Source of the DNA: Kalaharituber pfeilii
Lineage: Eukaryota > Ascomycota > Pezizomycetes > Pezizales > Pezizaceae
Direction of reading: 5' to 3'
DNA length: 64,000 bases
Assembly: GCA_015179045.1 (NCBI GenBank)
Contig: WHUZ01000041.1
Span: 186,001 to 250,000, forward strand
Shown piece after piece: positions 54,415-63,619 of this stretch (position 1 is its first letter; the number at the start of each line of letters is the position of its first letter). The position numbers and the translations under genes are program-made. The notes beneath the pieces were generated by a model. That model was not told the origin of the DNA and made no database searches. It saw nothing but the letters and a program-made list of their open reading frames with translations.

Positions 54415-56791
54415 TACTTATCGGCTGGAGGGAGATCGCCGAAAACTGGATCCGGAACAGGACCCCAGCGGAGTGGAGAGAGATGAGGGTCGTCATGATA
54501 CCGAAGCCGGGCAAGGACATCAAGACGGCGAAAGCGTGGAGGCCAATCAACCTGATTAACTGTATCGGGAAGATCGGGGAGAAAGTCATGGCCAGCAGGC
54601 TACAGAAAGAAGACCGACTCTTCCACAGGCTCCAGCTAGGAGCACGCAAGGGGAGGAATGCGATCCAGGCGATGGCGAGGGCGGTAACAAAGGTGCAGAG
54701 GTGCCTGCACAGGGGGGGGAGAGCAGCGTGGGTGACGGCGGATGTTAAAGGAGGCTTTAACATCGTGAGGAAGGAGGTGGTCCTGAGAAGGATTGAGGAG
54801 AGGGGGAGCGAGGGGGTGAGAAAGAAGCGGAGGTGGCTGGAGGAGTTTATGGGAGGCAGGGAGTTCGGAGTGTGGTGGGACGGCGAGAAGAAAGGGAGGG
54901 GCAGGTCGAACGTGGGGGTTCCGCAAGGGTCACCACTGTCACCGGTCATCTTCCTCATCTTCATGGCACCCACCATTGAGAAGATGGAGAGAAGGCTGAG
55001 GGGGGTGGCGATGGGGGCGGAGGTAGAAGTGCCATCGTATGTTGACGACCTGGCAGCAACGATCCTAGACTGGCACGGGTACTGGGATATGGGGCGGCTC
55101 AGGGAGAAGGTGAAGGTGGCGATGGCGGAGGTGGCGGAGGAAGACCAGATCCCGCTGGAGGAGTCGAAGTGGGAGATGATAACCTTCGGGGTGGGAAGGA
55201 GGTGGAAGAAAGAGGGGGAGATGCTAAAGTGGTTAGGGGTCATCTTCGATGAGAACTTGACCTTTGGCGCACATTGGCGAAACAGGCTGAGCCGAGCGCG
55301 GAGGCTGGCGGGGGCTCTCTCGGGACTGGGCAACCGGAACTGGGGGATGTCTCCACGCAGCTGGAGGCAAGCCTACACGGGGATGGTGAGGGCGGTTGCA
55401 ATGTGGGGAAGCGAGATCGGGTGGAGGGGACAGAAGGAATGGAGGAAGGAGATGGAGAGAGTCCAGCTGCAGGTGTTGAAGAAGGCGGCTGGAGGAGGGA
55501 GAGGAGCGGGGGTAGGAGGGGTGAGTGCGGTGTGTGGAGTGGAGGACGTGGAGACGGTCCTGGATGGCGCGCAAGCGAGGGCGATCGTCCGGGAGGTGGA
55601 GGCGCCGTCAGAGCTGGCGGAGCTTTGCACGGGCGACTTCGGAGGGAGTGAGGAGAGAGAGGAGGAGGCGAGAAACTGGAGAGACTGGGGGGTGCAGTGG
55701 GCGGTGGTCGAGAATGAGGGGTATGAAGCAGTGCTGGACCGCTGGCAAGGTCAGTGGGCGAGGTTCTCGGAGGAGGGGGAGGAGATCTCGTGGGGAGGGG
55801 GGTGTGAGAAGGTGGAGGTGGAAGTGGTGGAGAGGCGGAAAGGAGAAGTGGAGACGAGGGGGGAGTGGGAAGCCGCGATCGGGGAAGCCGGAAGAAAAAG
55901 GGCAGTCCTTTTCTCCGACGGCAGCAAGATCGAGGACAGCAAGGTGGGAGCAGGGGTGTGGGGGAGGTCGGCAGCCGTGGCGGAGGTGGTGGGGAGAACG
56001 GCGACGGTGTTCGATGGGGAGGTGAGGGGAGTGAGAAAGGCGCTGGAGAGTGTGGAGAAGGAGGTCCCTGTACTGATCTGTTTAGATTCTGAGGCTGCCG
56101 TCATGGCGATCCAGAAGGCAGGCAGGAGGGAAAGGGGAAAACCGAGGATGTGAGGAGAGTGGTGGATGCCGTAGCGAGGAGGAAGAAGAAGGGAGGGGAT
56201 GCGAAGCTGATGTGGGTCAAGGCTCACATCGGAATCGCAGGAAATGAGAAGGCGGATGAGTGGGCGAAGAAGGGGACGGTGATGCAGGGGAAGGAGGTGG
56301 CCACCGGAAGTGGGGTGCGCCAGAGGGTGAAGGCGTGGAGGAAGGAGAAGAGAGAAGTGGACGGCTTTGGAGGAGGAAAGGTCATGGAGTGGAATAGGAT
56401 AGCAGTATCCAATTTCACTGCCTTGCGCCTGGAGAGAGGGAGGTGTGCGGTGTGGTTGAAGAGGATAGGGGCAGCTGAGTCGGATAAGTGCAGGTGCGGG
56501 GAGGTGCAAACCGGGGAGCACCTCGCTTTCCGATGCAGAAGTCAGAAGAACCGCCCAGAAGGTTTTGAGAGGTGGAGCGACATGGGAAAGGATTGGAAAA
56601 GAAAGGCGGAGAATGGGGAGGAGTATGACGTTTTAGAGAATTTCTTCGCTGGGGTCAAGTTCTAGAAGCTAGGAGAGCGGGGGCGACGGCGCGTGGGGGC
56701 CATGTATGTAGAGACTTAGTTTAGCCTGTCTCCGGGCTATGAGGGCTTGCCCAGGGACCCTGCCATGGCTTAGTGCTACAAGCGGGGTTAT

Positions 56792-56823
<32 letters not shown>

Positions 56824-56836
56824 TACTTATCGGCTG
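54415..56836 (+). mobile_element. LINE family B, the longest LINE in the window
   Basis: Insert 54428-56823 between TACTTATCGGCTG repeats (54415-54427 and 56824-56836). 5'-truncated within RT; ends with CCCTGCCATGGC ... AAGCGGGGTTATGTGA and poly(A). High GC compared with the flanks. Confidence 0.95.
54428..56665 (+). pseudogene. LINE ORF2: reverse transcriptase, RNase H, Cys/His knuckle
   Basis: One frame runs from the insertion point to 56153 and a second (56150-56665) holds the end, so one frameshift separates them. RT: V-M-I-P-K-P-G-K-D, R-P-I-N-L-I-N-C-I-G-K, D-V-K-G-G-F-N, G-V-P-Q-G-S-P-L-S-P and the catalytic Y-V-D-D (codons at 55038-55049). RNase H: F-S-D-G-S-K near 55911, F-D-G-E-V-R-G-V, L-D-S-E-A-A-V near 56082, and after the shift W-V-K-A-H-I-G-I-A-G-N-E-K-A-D-E-W. 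Knuckle C-R-C-G-E-V-Q-T-G-E-H-L-A-F-R-C. Endonuclease and the N-terminal RT are missing. D-V-K-G-G-F-N has G for the usual A before F. Otherwise undamaged, so recently inserted. Confidence 0.9.
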
Positions 56837-57022
56837 TTTTTAGTTCCTTTTCGTTTTAATAAACCCTCGCCATAGCCCATAGGGCGGCATGCGAGTATTG
56901 AAATTAAAAAAAAAAAAAAAAAAAATTAGTACAACATAATCGTTGCATACTTCGCCATCACAAAAAGAGCATAGTGCGTATGCATTATGCAATGTGTGTG
57001 TTCGAATACTTTTTGAACCAAT

Positions 57023-57086
57023 GAGTACCGCCATAGCCCACAGGGCGGCACGCGAGTAATGATATATTAAAAAAAAAAGAGTACCG
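57023..57086 (+). mobile_element. 48-bp tail-only LINE family A insertion
   Basis: GAGTACCG at 57023-57030 and 57079-57086 flanks CCATAGCCCACAGGGC ... GCGAGTAATGATATAT and A10. The tail starts inside its own stem. Confidence 0.95.
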
Positions 57087-57191
57087 ATTGGAACGCTTGC
57101 ATAAAAGAATGCGTTATTTCAAAAGGCGAATAGGGAATACGATTGATGCAGTGTTCCAACAGTTTTTCCGAACTACCGGTAGCGAGTACAA

Positions 57192-57552
57192 AATGTCACT
57201 AGTGAGCGGCACGAGCTAGCTCGAGCCGAGCTGGAGGGTGAGCTCGAGCCTGGATTGATTATATACATAATATTGACAAACTAAACTAAACTAAGCTAAA
57301 TTTTCATCTTTCTCACTACTATCAGCTAAATTGTGCATTTCGAAGTTGTTGGTAGGTCAGAATGAGCTCCAAGTCTCTAATTTTTACTATATTAGGTATT
57401 TACAGTTTATGAAACCTTGCACTGGCTAAGCATTTTAGCGAGCTGTCAAGAAAAACACAAGCATGATCTTGGCTCGTTTGAGCTCGAGCCAGCTCGAGCT
57501 CATGCCAGGCCAGCTCGAGCTGGCTCGGCTCGTGCCGCTCACTAAATGTCAC
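57192..57552. mobile_element. hAT-like MITE, TAGTGAGCGG family, copy 3
   Basis: Element 57200-57544 with perfect 17-bp inverted ends TAGTGAGCGGCACGAGC and the perfect 8-bp duplication AATGTCAC (57192-57199 and 57545-57552), which defines the true ends of the family. Confidence 0.95.
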
Positions 57553-58115
57553 CTATGACGTTTGTCACAATCATAAACGTGCCGCAGCTGAGCTAAGACA
57601 TTTCCATGCTGCACCTGAAGAAAGAAAAAAAATAGAAATTTCATCAAGGCTTTGATTCGCGAGCGAACAAGCATAAAGGTAGCTGAGCTAAGACATTTCA
57701 AATACTGCAGCTAAAGAAAGAAAAAATAGAAATATCATCAACGCTGTGATTTGTGAGCGGACCAGAACAGTGCATCAGCAAACTGTGCTAGGAGGATGTG
57801 GTTATGAGAGTACACAGGTTTGAGGCCATTGTTTGGGTTTGTAATGGCACAGTGTGATTTGAATGGTCTTAGAGTAGTTCCTGAATTATTTGTTCATCCA
57901 TTTATTCCCCATCCAGTGTCGAATCCTGAGACATGCCGCAAGCAGGATATCCAGTATTTCCCATCTAACCATTGCAAATCGAATCATATCTTGTACCTCA
58001 TTGGATACCGATAGATAACGCTGCAAACCTTAGTTCACAGCTCCATGGCCGAAATAGGAATTGCTGCAGGCGAAACATGTACCGGTATGGGGCAGAAAAG
58101 ATATTGCCGAAGCCA
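57553..58115. other. spacer with an 85-bp diverged direct duplication
   Basis: 57580-57670 and 57677-57763 are direct repeats (GCTGAGCTAAGACATTTC ...; GAAAGAAAAAA). No gene recognised. Confidence 0.5.
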
Positions 58116-58124
58116 AGAACAATT

Positions 58125-58167
<43 letters not shown>

Positions 58168-58410
58168 ATAACCCCGCTTGTAGCACGTGGCCATGGCAGG
58201 GTCCCTGGGCAAGCCCTCGAAGCCCGGAGACAGGCTTAACAAACTCCCCCTCTCCCCCCTCCCCTCTTCTCCACACTTTCGCACCCCGGCAAGCAAACTT
58301 CCCCGACGGCAAACCGCACGGCGCCCTAGAACCTGATCCCGGAGAAGAACCTTTCCAACTCATCCCACTCCTCCCCATTCTCTGCTGTCCTTTTCCAGAA
58401 CAATTGCCAT
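58116..58410 (-). mobile_element. LINE family B copy truncated to the last 22 codons
   Basis: Insert 58130-58396 between 14-bp AGAACAATTGCCAT repeats. On the minus strand W-K-R-T-A-E-N-G-E-E-W-D-E-L-E-R-F-F-S-G (stop at 58326) is the end of ORF2, followed by the 3' UTR, tail and poly(T). Confidence 0.95.
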
Positions 58411-58435
58411 GAGGCCTGTGAGAGGAGGGGAAGTC

Positions 58436-58517
58436 GAGGTCTATTATTTTTTTTTTTTACATCAGTACTCGCATGCCGCCCTATGGGCTATGGCGAGATG
58501 AGAAATGAGGTCTATTA
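58436..58517 (-). mobile_element. tail-only LINE family A insertion
   Basis: GAGGTCTATTA at 58436-58446 and 58507-58517 flanks poly(T) and a CTCGC...GCGAG tail. Confidence 0.95.
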
Positions 58518-58865
58518 GGCGTGGTATCATAGTGACTGTGATTTTCTCTCTGTATACACACCATGACCATTTGCCCCACTTATGATCGCCTGGTGGTCTC
58601 AGCCCGAGTCTGAGCTGGCCATGGAATTTCCCTCACTGTCCGCTTTGGTGGCTACGGTTTCGTTTCCTTGTGCTTACTGTCACTCAGCTTGACGTCGTTA
58701 TACTCCACTCTATCCATTCTTTCCAGATTGGCTTGGGCTGGTTCCGGCCGCTCCGGGGTGGTCAGGTCAATAGTCATTAGGATGGCCTGTGGGGTCAGGC
58801 CTGTCAGTGGCTGTCGGGGCAGCTGGTAGTGCAGCAGTTACCCTCCATCCGGTTTTGCACCTAAA

Positions 58866-59599
58866 CATGATACCTTTTTTTTTTTTTTTTTTTTTTTTTT
58901 ATATCATTTATCGCATGCCGCCCAACGGGCTATGGCGATGTTGTAGCTAAAGTTATGAAAGAAAGATAAGAAAGAAGAAGCCTCAAAAGCACATAAATAC
59001 AAGTGATGCCCGCGGACTCCTCCGTGATGCGGGTGACGCCCCGTATGATCCCCTACTTCTTCCCCCTCTCCGGCTCATACCGGACTGCCTTATGCCAACG
59101 TCTGCTCATTCTCACCCTCTCAACATCCACACGCTTTCCCAAATAAACCACCACCGAGCTTGTCTTTTTGCCCTCCTCCTCCAACAAGCTCTTCTTCCTC
59201 AACCAGCGAATCCCTCCGATCTTCCCTATCTCCTTGTTCGCTGCCTCCAACCAACCCTTGACCTTTCCCAGGTCTTTCCTTAACGCCACTCCGTGTATGA
59301 CGATGCCGTCTCTTCCCTTCGTGGAGGCATCGGGTCTGGTTGGCGGTGATGAGGTAGAGGTTTTGTGTCGTCGGAACGCTTCCTCCTGAGTCGGAAGCGG
59401 TGTTCTCTGTCTAGTTGACGACGATGGTGGAGGTGTTTTCTTGGTTTGCTTGGGTGGCGACGGGGATGGTGTTGTTGGTGGTGGTGGTGCCGGTGCTTGT
59501 GTTGGCGTTGGTACTGGTGGTGCCGGTGCTGGCGCAGCCGGTGGTGACGGTGGTGGTGGTGCTGCCTTCGGTGGTGCTTCACCGAGACAACATGATACC
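58866..59599 (-). mobile_element. ORF1-only LINE family A derivative nested in ORF1
   Basis: Insert 58875-59590 between CATGATACC repeats (58866-58874 and 59591-59599). Minus-strand ORF1 C-terminus ends at 59053 (G-K-I-G-G-I-R-W-L-R-K-K, T-S-S-V-V-V-Y-L-G-K, V-R-M-S-R-R-W), followed after about 125 bp by an ATCGCC...GCGAT tail and poly(T). No ORF2. The Pro/Thr/Val-rich linker upstream is read out of frame as His- or Gly-rich peptides. Confidence 0.9.
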
Positions 59600-60233
59600 T
59601 TCGCACAGCTTCACGAATGCTGCATCAATCTCATTTCTCATTATTTCAATCTTGTCTTCTATTTTCTTGACTGCTGCCTTCAGGATGTCTGTCCACGTGT
59701 TGTTCATCCTGCGCCATAATGCTGACAATTGTACTTGTAGCTGCATTTCCTGTGTCCTAGTCACCTCGTCTAGACTCTAGAAGGCTTCCCAGTATGTCCG
59801 TGAGGTCTTCGTTACGCTTTCCACCATCCCCTGCTCTATTGGTTCCCCACCATGCTCAGTACTTTTCGGTCGTGTCCTTAGTCCACGCCTTGAGTTTCGG
59901 GTCTACTTCTTTTTCCCAGTGCTCCAGGCCGAACCTCTTCTTGAGGCCTCCCAGGGCCTCCGCTGCTGACGCTCCCATATATCTTGCTGTCTCCTGTTTC
60001 ATTCGTACTATCGCCATCTTCTCTTCCCATGCCGTAGCTTGTTTGGCTGCAGCAATTACTGTCTCTAACATGAATAGCCTCTCGTGTTTGCTGTCGTCAA
60101 GGTCCGGTATTTGTGATCGGTCTGGTGACGGCAGTCTTGTTTCTGGAATTGGGGTGGGTGATCTTGTCTCCGTTAAGTGTAGTGCTCGTCTTATTGTCTA
60201 CGGGGGTGGTGGCATGTATCTTTCACTGTCTCT

Positions 60234-60321
60234 AAAACCCCTGGGACCTCGCCATAGCCTACTAGGCGGCATGCGAGTAATGAAATAAAAAAAAAATAAA
60301 AAAAAAATAAAAACCCCTGGG
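60234..60321 (+). mobile_element. tail-only LINE family A insertion
   Basis: AAAACCCCTGGG at 60234-60245 and 60310-60321 flanks CTCGCCATAGCCTACTAGGC ... GCGAGTAATGAAAT and interrupted poly(A). GCCT/AGGC replaces GCCC/GGGC. Confidence 0.95.
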
Positions 60322-60990
60322 TGGCGACTCGCTTATTTGTCTAACTGTTTCTACTAAAGCCTCACTCACCGTGTCGTCTTCATCATCGTTGTCGTCACCG
60401 TTGATCATGATGGCATGTTCTTAGCTGTCATCAGAGAACGTGCTAGCAATTACCCACCCGAGGCCTTGTGCCACGATCGTGACCTCCATCTGTTCTTCTA
60501 GGGGTCGGTGGTCCAGGGCCACCCCTTTCTCGATGAACTCAATTATCTCCTGAGTTGAGATCCTGCCTGCCTCGATGTCCTCTAGTGTGACCTCTCTGTT
60601 CTCTTTTGTCTCGAATTGTCCTCCCAGTGCTGCTCCTTCAGCTACTGCTCTCCCAATAGCCTTTTCCAGCTGGTCTCCTTCTCCATTTGCCATCGAATGC
60701 TTGATTATATTGTGAAAATAGTGTAGTGTCCACTGCTTATCTTCAGCAATGACTGTCATGTTCGCATGAGACTTCCAGTCCTTTACCGCGTGGAATTGGA
60801 TTCCGTTGACCGAGGTTGCCTTTTTTGCCTCTCTCGCCTTGGTCATGCTCCTCGTCGTCCTCCTCATCGAATCGCATCCCTGTTTCTTCCCCTTCCCCTG
60901 TCGGCCATCATTGTTCACGGCTTGTCATTGTTATGTGCTGGTTCGGCCTGGTATCGTGTCCGATATGGCCTGGGCTCGGCCCGATGTCCT

Positions 60991-61539
60991 GTTCGATCCG
61001 AGTGGCTGTGTGGGCCCGGTTGACTGTGTGGCTGCCTGCATCGCTGTGTGGTTGTGTGGCCGTGTGCCGTAATCCTGCTCATGTGCCGTAGTCACGTGGT
61101 CGTTGTCAGGTGGCATGAGTGGGGTGTGGTGTACAGTATGCGGTATGAGTGTGGGGCTGTCCGCTGTTGTCTGTGAGCTGATGAGTTGGGTGAGCTGATT
61201 GGGGTGAAAATTCAGTCGAAATTGTCGTTTCGGCCGTATGCTGTCGCCATCGTTGAGTTCGAGGAATAGTGAACTTATTTCACGTCAGCGAGGTGGAGTT
61301 ATCACGTTCAGGGTTAAATAATCTCCACAGCGGGGCTTCGTAGACGCTCCACACAAACGCATACAAACTAGAGCAAGCACCATTTTTTATAGTGCGGTAA
61401 ACCTTTAGGTGCTATATGCAGTATAGGATTTATTTATGCTCGGTAGGAAATGACAACCATTTTTGTCACCCGTTTGCACAATTGGAACGATTGGAGGAGG
61501 CAAATATAATAATTCACAGATTTTTTTCTGGGGATCCCC
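60991..61539. other. no confident gene
   Basis: Possibly the 5' UTR of the ORF1 element (GTGTGGCC-type GT-rich sequence). Nothing else recognised. Confidence 0.35.
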
Positions 61540-61931
61540 TCTGGGGTGTGGCGAAAGGAACCAAGCGGAGTTAAACTACAGACCAACGCAGCTAGTGAAT
61601 CGAAGGAAGTTTCTCTCAACACTGGCCGGGATCTTCGGGAACAAGGGGCTAAAAGAATGGAGACACCGAATTGGGAAAGCCGAGTCACCCGAATGCCGAT
61701 GGTGCGGGAAGGCCCTGGAAAACTGGGAACACATACAAAATTGCGACGCATGGGAAAAGAAATGGGGAGGAGCGGAAGGACTAAGGAAAATAGACAAGGA
61801 CCAGAACCTGGTGGAGATACTCGAATGGGCGGGGAAGGAGTGAAGACATTTTCATTGCTAACTTGATTCATGTTTACTTTTAATGTACTGTTAAACATCG
61901 CCATAGCCCATAGGGCGGCATGCGATTAATG

Positions 61932-61972
<41 letters not shown>

Positions 61973-61981
61973 GGTGTGGCG
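61540..61981 (+). mobile_element. 5'-truncated LINE family A copy
   Basis: Insert 61554-61967 between 14-bp TCTGGGGTGTGGCG repeats. Frame to 61843: L-N-Y-R-P-T-Q-L, F-L-S-T-L-A-G-I-F, the knuckle C-R-W-C-G-K-A-L-E-N-W-E-H-I-Q-N-C and V-E-I-L-E-W-A-G-K-E. Tail ATCGCC...GCGATTAATGAAAT and 33 A. Confidence 0.95.
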
Positions 61982-62429
61982 GTTAATCGTAGGTATACCT
62001 TTTCTGTGAGTTTGTAATGTACGTACTAGAAGTACGTACAGGAGAAATAATAATATTATTTTCACATATATACTGTGGTATATATCAAAGTAGAAATGCA
62101 TGTATTTTTGTTAAATTTCTTTCTAAAAAATACGTCCATATCTGCGTGGATCTTCACTTTTTTCTCCCGTAGGCTGTGGGCTTAGTGGTAGATCTATTTT
62201 TTCTTTCCCCTGGTTTCTTCCCTGTTATTGACGCTGTTATTGCTAATTTCGTTATCGATGTTCTCTGTATCATCGTACATTTCGTCTTTATCATTTTCTT
62301 CTTTTTTACTGTCGTGTACTTTCATTTTCATTCGTATATAGTTCTGCACGAGGGTCCGGCTGTGGTTCTGTGGGCCACTTGTTTGGTAATACTTGCTGTA
62401 GCCATTTATCGAGGCCTTTTCGTTAGCAA
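61982..62429. other. no confident gene
   Basis: Short palindromes (TACGTACTAGAAGTACGTAC near 62020) and an 83-codon hydrophobic plus-strand frame that is antisense to the decayed frame below. Confidence 0.35.
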
Positions 62430-62645
62430 TTGTCTGTTTTCGTTTGGGTTTTGTTTACCTTCTTCTATTAGTTGTTCTTGCTGTGAATTTCGCCATTCTA
62501 CACAATCATGTTGTTTACACCAGTCGAAGGGTTCGCCATGATCTGGGTTTTACCTAATGTCCCAGTGTTTGCATTCTGGTGAACATGAATGTTGTGTTGT
62601 ACTGTGTGGAGAATATTTTGCACATGAAATTTCGTAGCAGCAGAC
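62430..62645 (-). pseudogene. decayed Cys/His-rich coding fragment
   Basis: The minus-strand frame reads S-C-A-K-Y, C-S-P-E-C-K-H-W, one in-frame stop, then F-D-W-C-K-Q-H-D-C-V-E-W and a Gln/Glu-rich helix. The Cys/His spacing suggests a former zinc-binding segment; it may belong with the Rep-like remnants just upstream on the same strand. No family assigned. Confidence 0.3.
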
Positions 62646-62761
62646 ATTCGCCAGGAGGCGGCTGCTCGAAATGTTGTTAGGAGATACCTTCGGAGAAGAG
62701 CATGAAGGCAATTGGATCGATATTATTCTTCCCGTATTGACTGGATAAATAGAAAGTGAAG

Positions 62762-62827
62762 CCTGGAGTTCATCCGATTTGATAATTCGGTGAAGCTGGA
62801 GTTCATCCGATTTGATAATTCGGTGAA
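62762..62827 (+). repeat. short tandem duplication
   Basis: Two about 33-bp units containing GGAGTTCATCCGATTTGA. A second direct pair (GTAGTGCTATC(A/G)TGACACTA) lies at 62905 and 63010. Confidence 0.8.
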
Positions 62828-63063
62828 GCCTGTCTAATATTCACGATATATTCAGGATTGTCTGTTGGTAATTACTACATTTTTATTATAATTCTTGATT
62901 TTGTAGTGCTATCGTGACACTAGTGAAAATCTTTACGTAAGTATTTTTTTGGGTTAGGTACTTCAAATTGAAGTTGGTTTCTTATTTTTCGTTCAATATT
63001 ATATCATAGTAGTGCTATCATGACACTAGTGAAAATCTTAACGCAGTTTGAACTGGACTTAGC

Positions 63064-63619
63064 TTACGATGGGTGGACTGCTGCTGCTATAGCAGACTTG
63101 TCTTTTTCTGGCCTTTTGTGGTACTCGTGATTTCCAATTTTTTTCACGTAGCACCATGTGTCTGCTTAGCCTCGTCCCCAGGCGGTTGTAGAAGCCTGAG
63201 ATTAGCTAATCGGTGATCACGTGAGTGCCAAGAACTGTAAATATTGTCATTTAAATATATAACCATTATTAGTAATTTAAATGACAGTTTTTATTATAAT
63301 TACAGTTCTTGGCACTCACGTGATTACCCGATTAGCTAATCTCAGGCTTCTACAACCGCCTGGGGACGAGGCTAGTGTCTGCTGTAGTTCGGGCAGTGGT
63401 ATAGTTGGGATGGTATACTTGCTGATCGAGTTTTATGTCGAATGCTCGAGGGTTTTGATATGAGGATTAGCATTTTTATCTGTTTTACAGACATATCCGA
63501 CGATATGAATACGCCATTTTCCAGGTTCGGTTATGTTACTGAAGGTGAAGAGGTATTTTTCGGCCCGTACGCCAGGCCATTTGGCCCTCTTTCGTCTTTG
63601 GCCTTTCTTCGTTCTAGAT
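63064..63619 (-). pseudogene. degraded Rep-like protein of CRESS-DNA (geminivirus-like) type
   Basis: Minus-strand open segments interrupted by a frameshift, a stop and a palindromic MITE (63167-63374). Upstream of the MITE an F-T-F-S motif could be Rep motif I and a single His-hydrophobic segment could be a damaged motif II (the second His of H-x-H is not present). Across the MITE, H-P-N-Y followed by a T-A-R-T-T-A-D-T segment and a Y-V-K-K (Y-x-x-K, motif III) with G-N-H-E after it is the order seen in rolling-circle Reps. Helicase motifs were not found. Endogenous Rep copies are known in fungal genomes; this assignment is by pattern only. Confidence 0.4.
63158..63383. mobile_element. 208-bp palindromic MITE with 9-bp TSD
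   Basis: 63167-63374 is almost a complete inverted repeat: ends TAGCCTCGTCCCCAGGCGG, arms about 95 bp, short AT-rich loop near 63255-63275. GTGTCTGCT occurs at 63158-63166 and 63375-63383. A 9-bp duplication fits Mutator-like elements; 8 bp plus chance (hAT) cannot be excluded. Confidence 0.95.

Larger units (their letters stand above)
54155..56939 (+). mobile_element. ORF1-only LINE family A derivative, split by a LINE B
   Basis: Insert 54169-56925 between TTAGTACAACATAA repeats (54155-54168 and 56926-56939). 54169-54352 encodes the ORF1 C-terminal block (I-T-G-I-R-W-L-R-K-K, T-S-S-V-V-V-Y-L-E-E, V-R-L-G-G-R-W-L, Y-E-W-D-R-G-R-K, stop). The 3' UTR is interrupted at 54427 by a LINE B and continues at 56824 to the tail CTCGCC...GCGAG and poly(A). 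Without the LINE B it is about 350 bp and has no ORF2. Confidence 0.9.
58518..60990 (-). pseudogene. LINE family A ORF1 (gag-like), interrupted twice
   Basis: Minus-strand ORF1 from 60918: a basic N-terminus (R-R-T-T-R-S-M-T-K-A-R-E-A-K-K), an acidic middle (E-A-L-V-E-T-V), then after the 60246-60309 insertion I-V-R-M-K-Q-E-T-A-R, L-K-K-R-F-G-L-E-H-W-E-K-E, D-I-L-K-A-A-V-K-K-I-E-D-K (likely coiled coil) and R-N-E-I-D-A-A-F-V-K-L-C-E-G, and after the 58875-59590 insertion a Pro/Thr-rich linker. Stops at 60421 and several later points. It shows what ORF1 looks like before the conserved C-terminal block: basic start, coiled-coil-like middle, Pro-rich linker. Confidence 0.65.

Noticed and set aside
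26910..57000. Repeat-induced point mutation as the cause of TE decay
   Set aside because: Several LINE copies remain GC-rich with open frames and differ by indels rather than dense C-to-T changes; the AT-rich parts are not recognisable as mutated LINEs. A dinucleotide-index calculation would be needed to exclude it fully.
59280..59606. His-rich 108-codon frame
   Set aside because: Out-of-frame reading of the Pro/Thr/Val-rich ORF1 linker.
62176..62541. Hydrophobic 121-codon plus-strand frame (membrane protein?)
   Set aside because: The opposite strand has a Lys/Asn/Gln-rich decayed coding frame; T-rich antisense gives false hydrophobic proteins.
62994..63004. TAATATT-containing site as a geminivirus origin nonanucleotide
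   Set aside because: The sequence on the minus strand is TAATATTGA; it differs at the last two positions and has no clear flanking stem.
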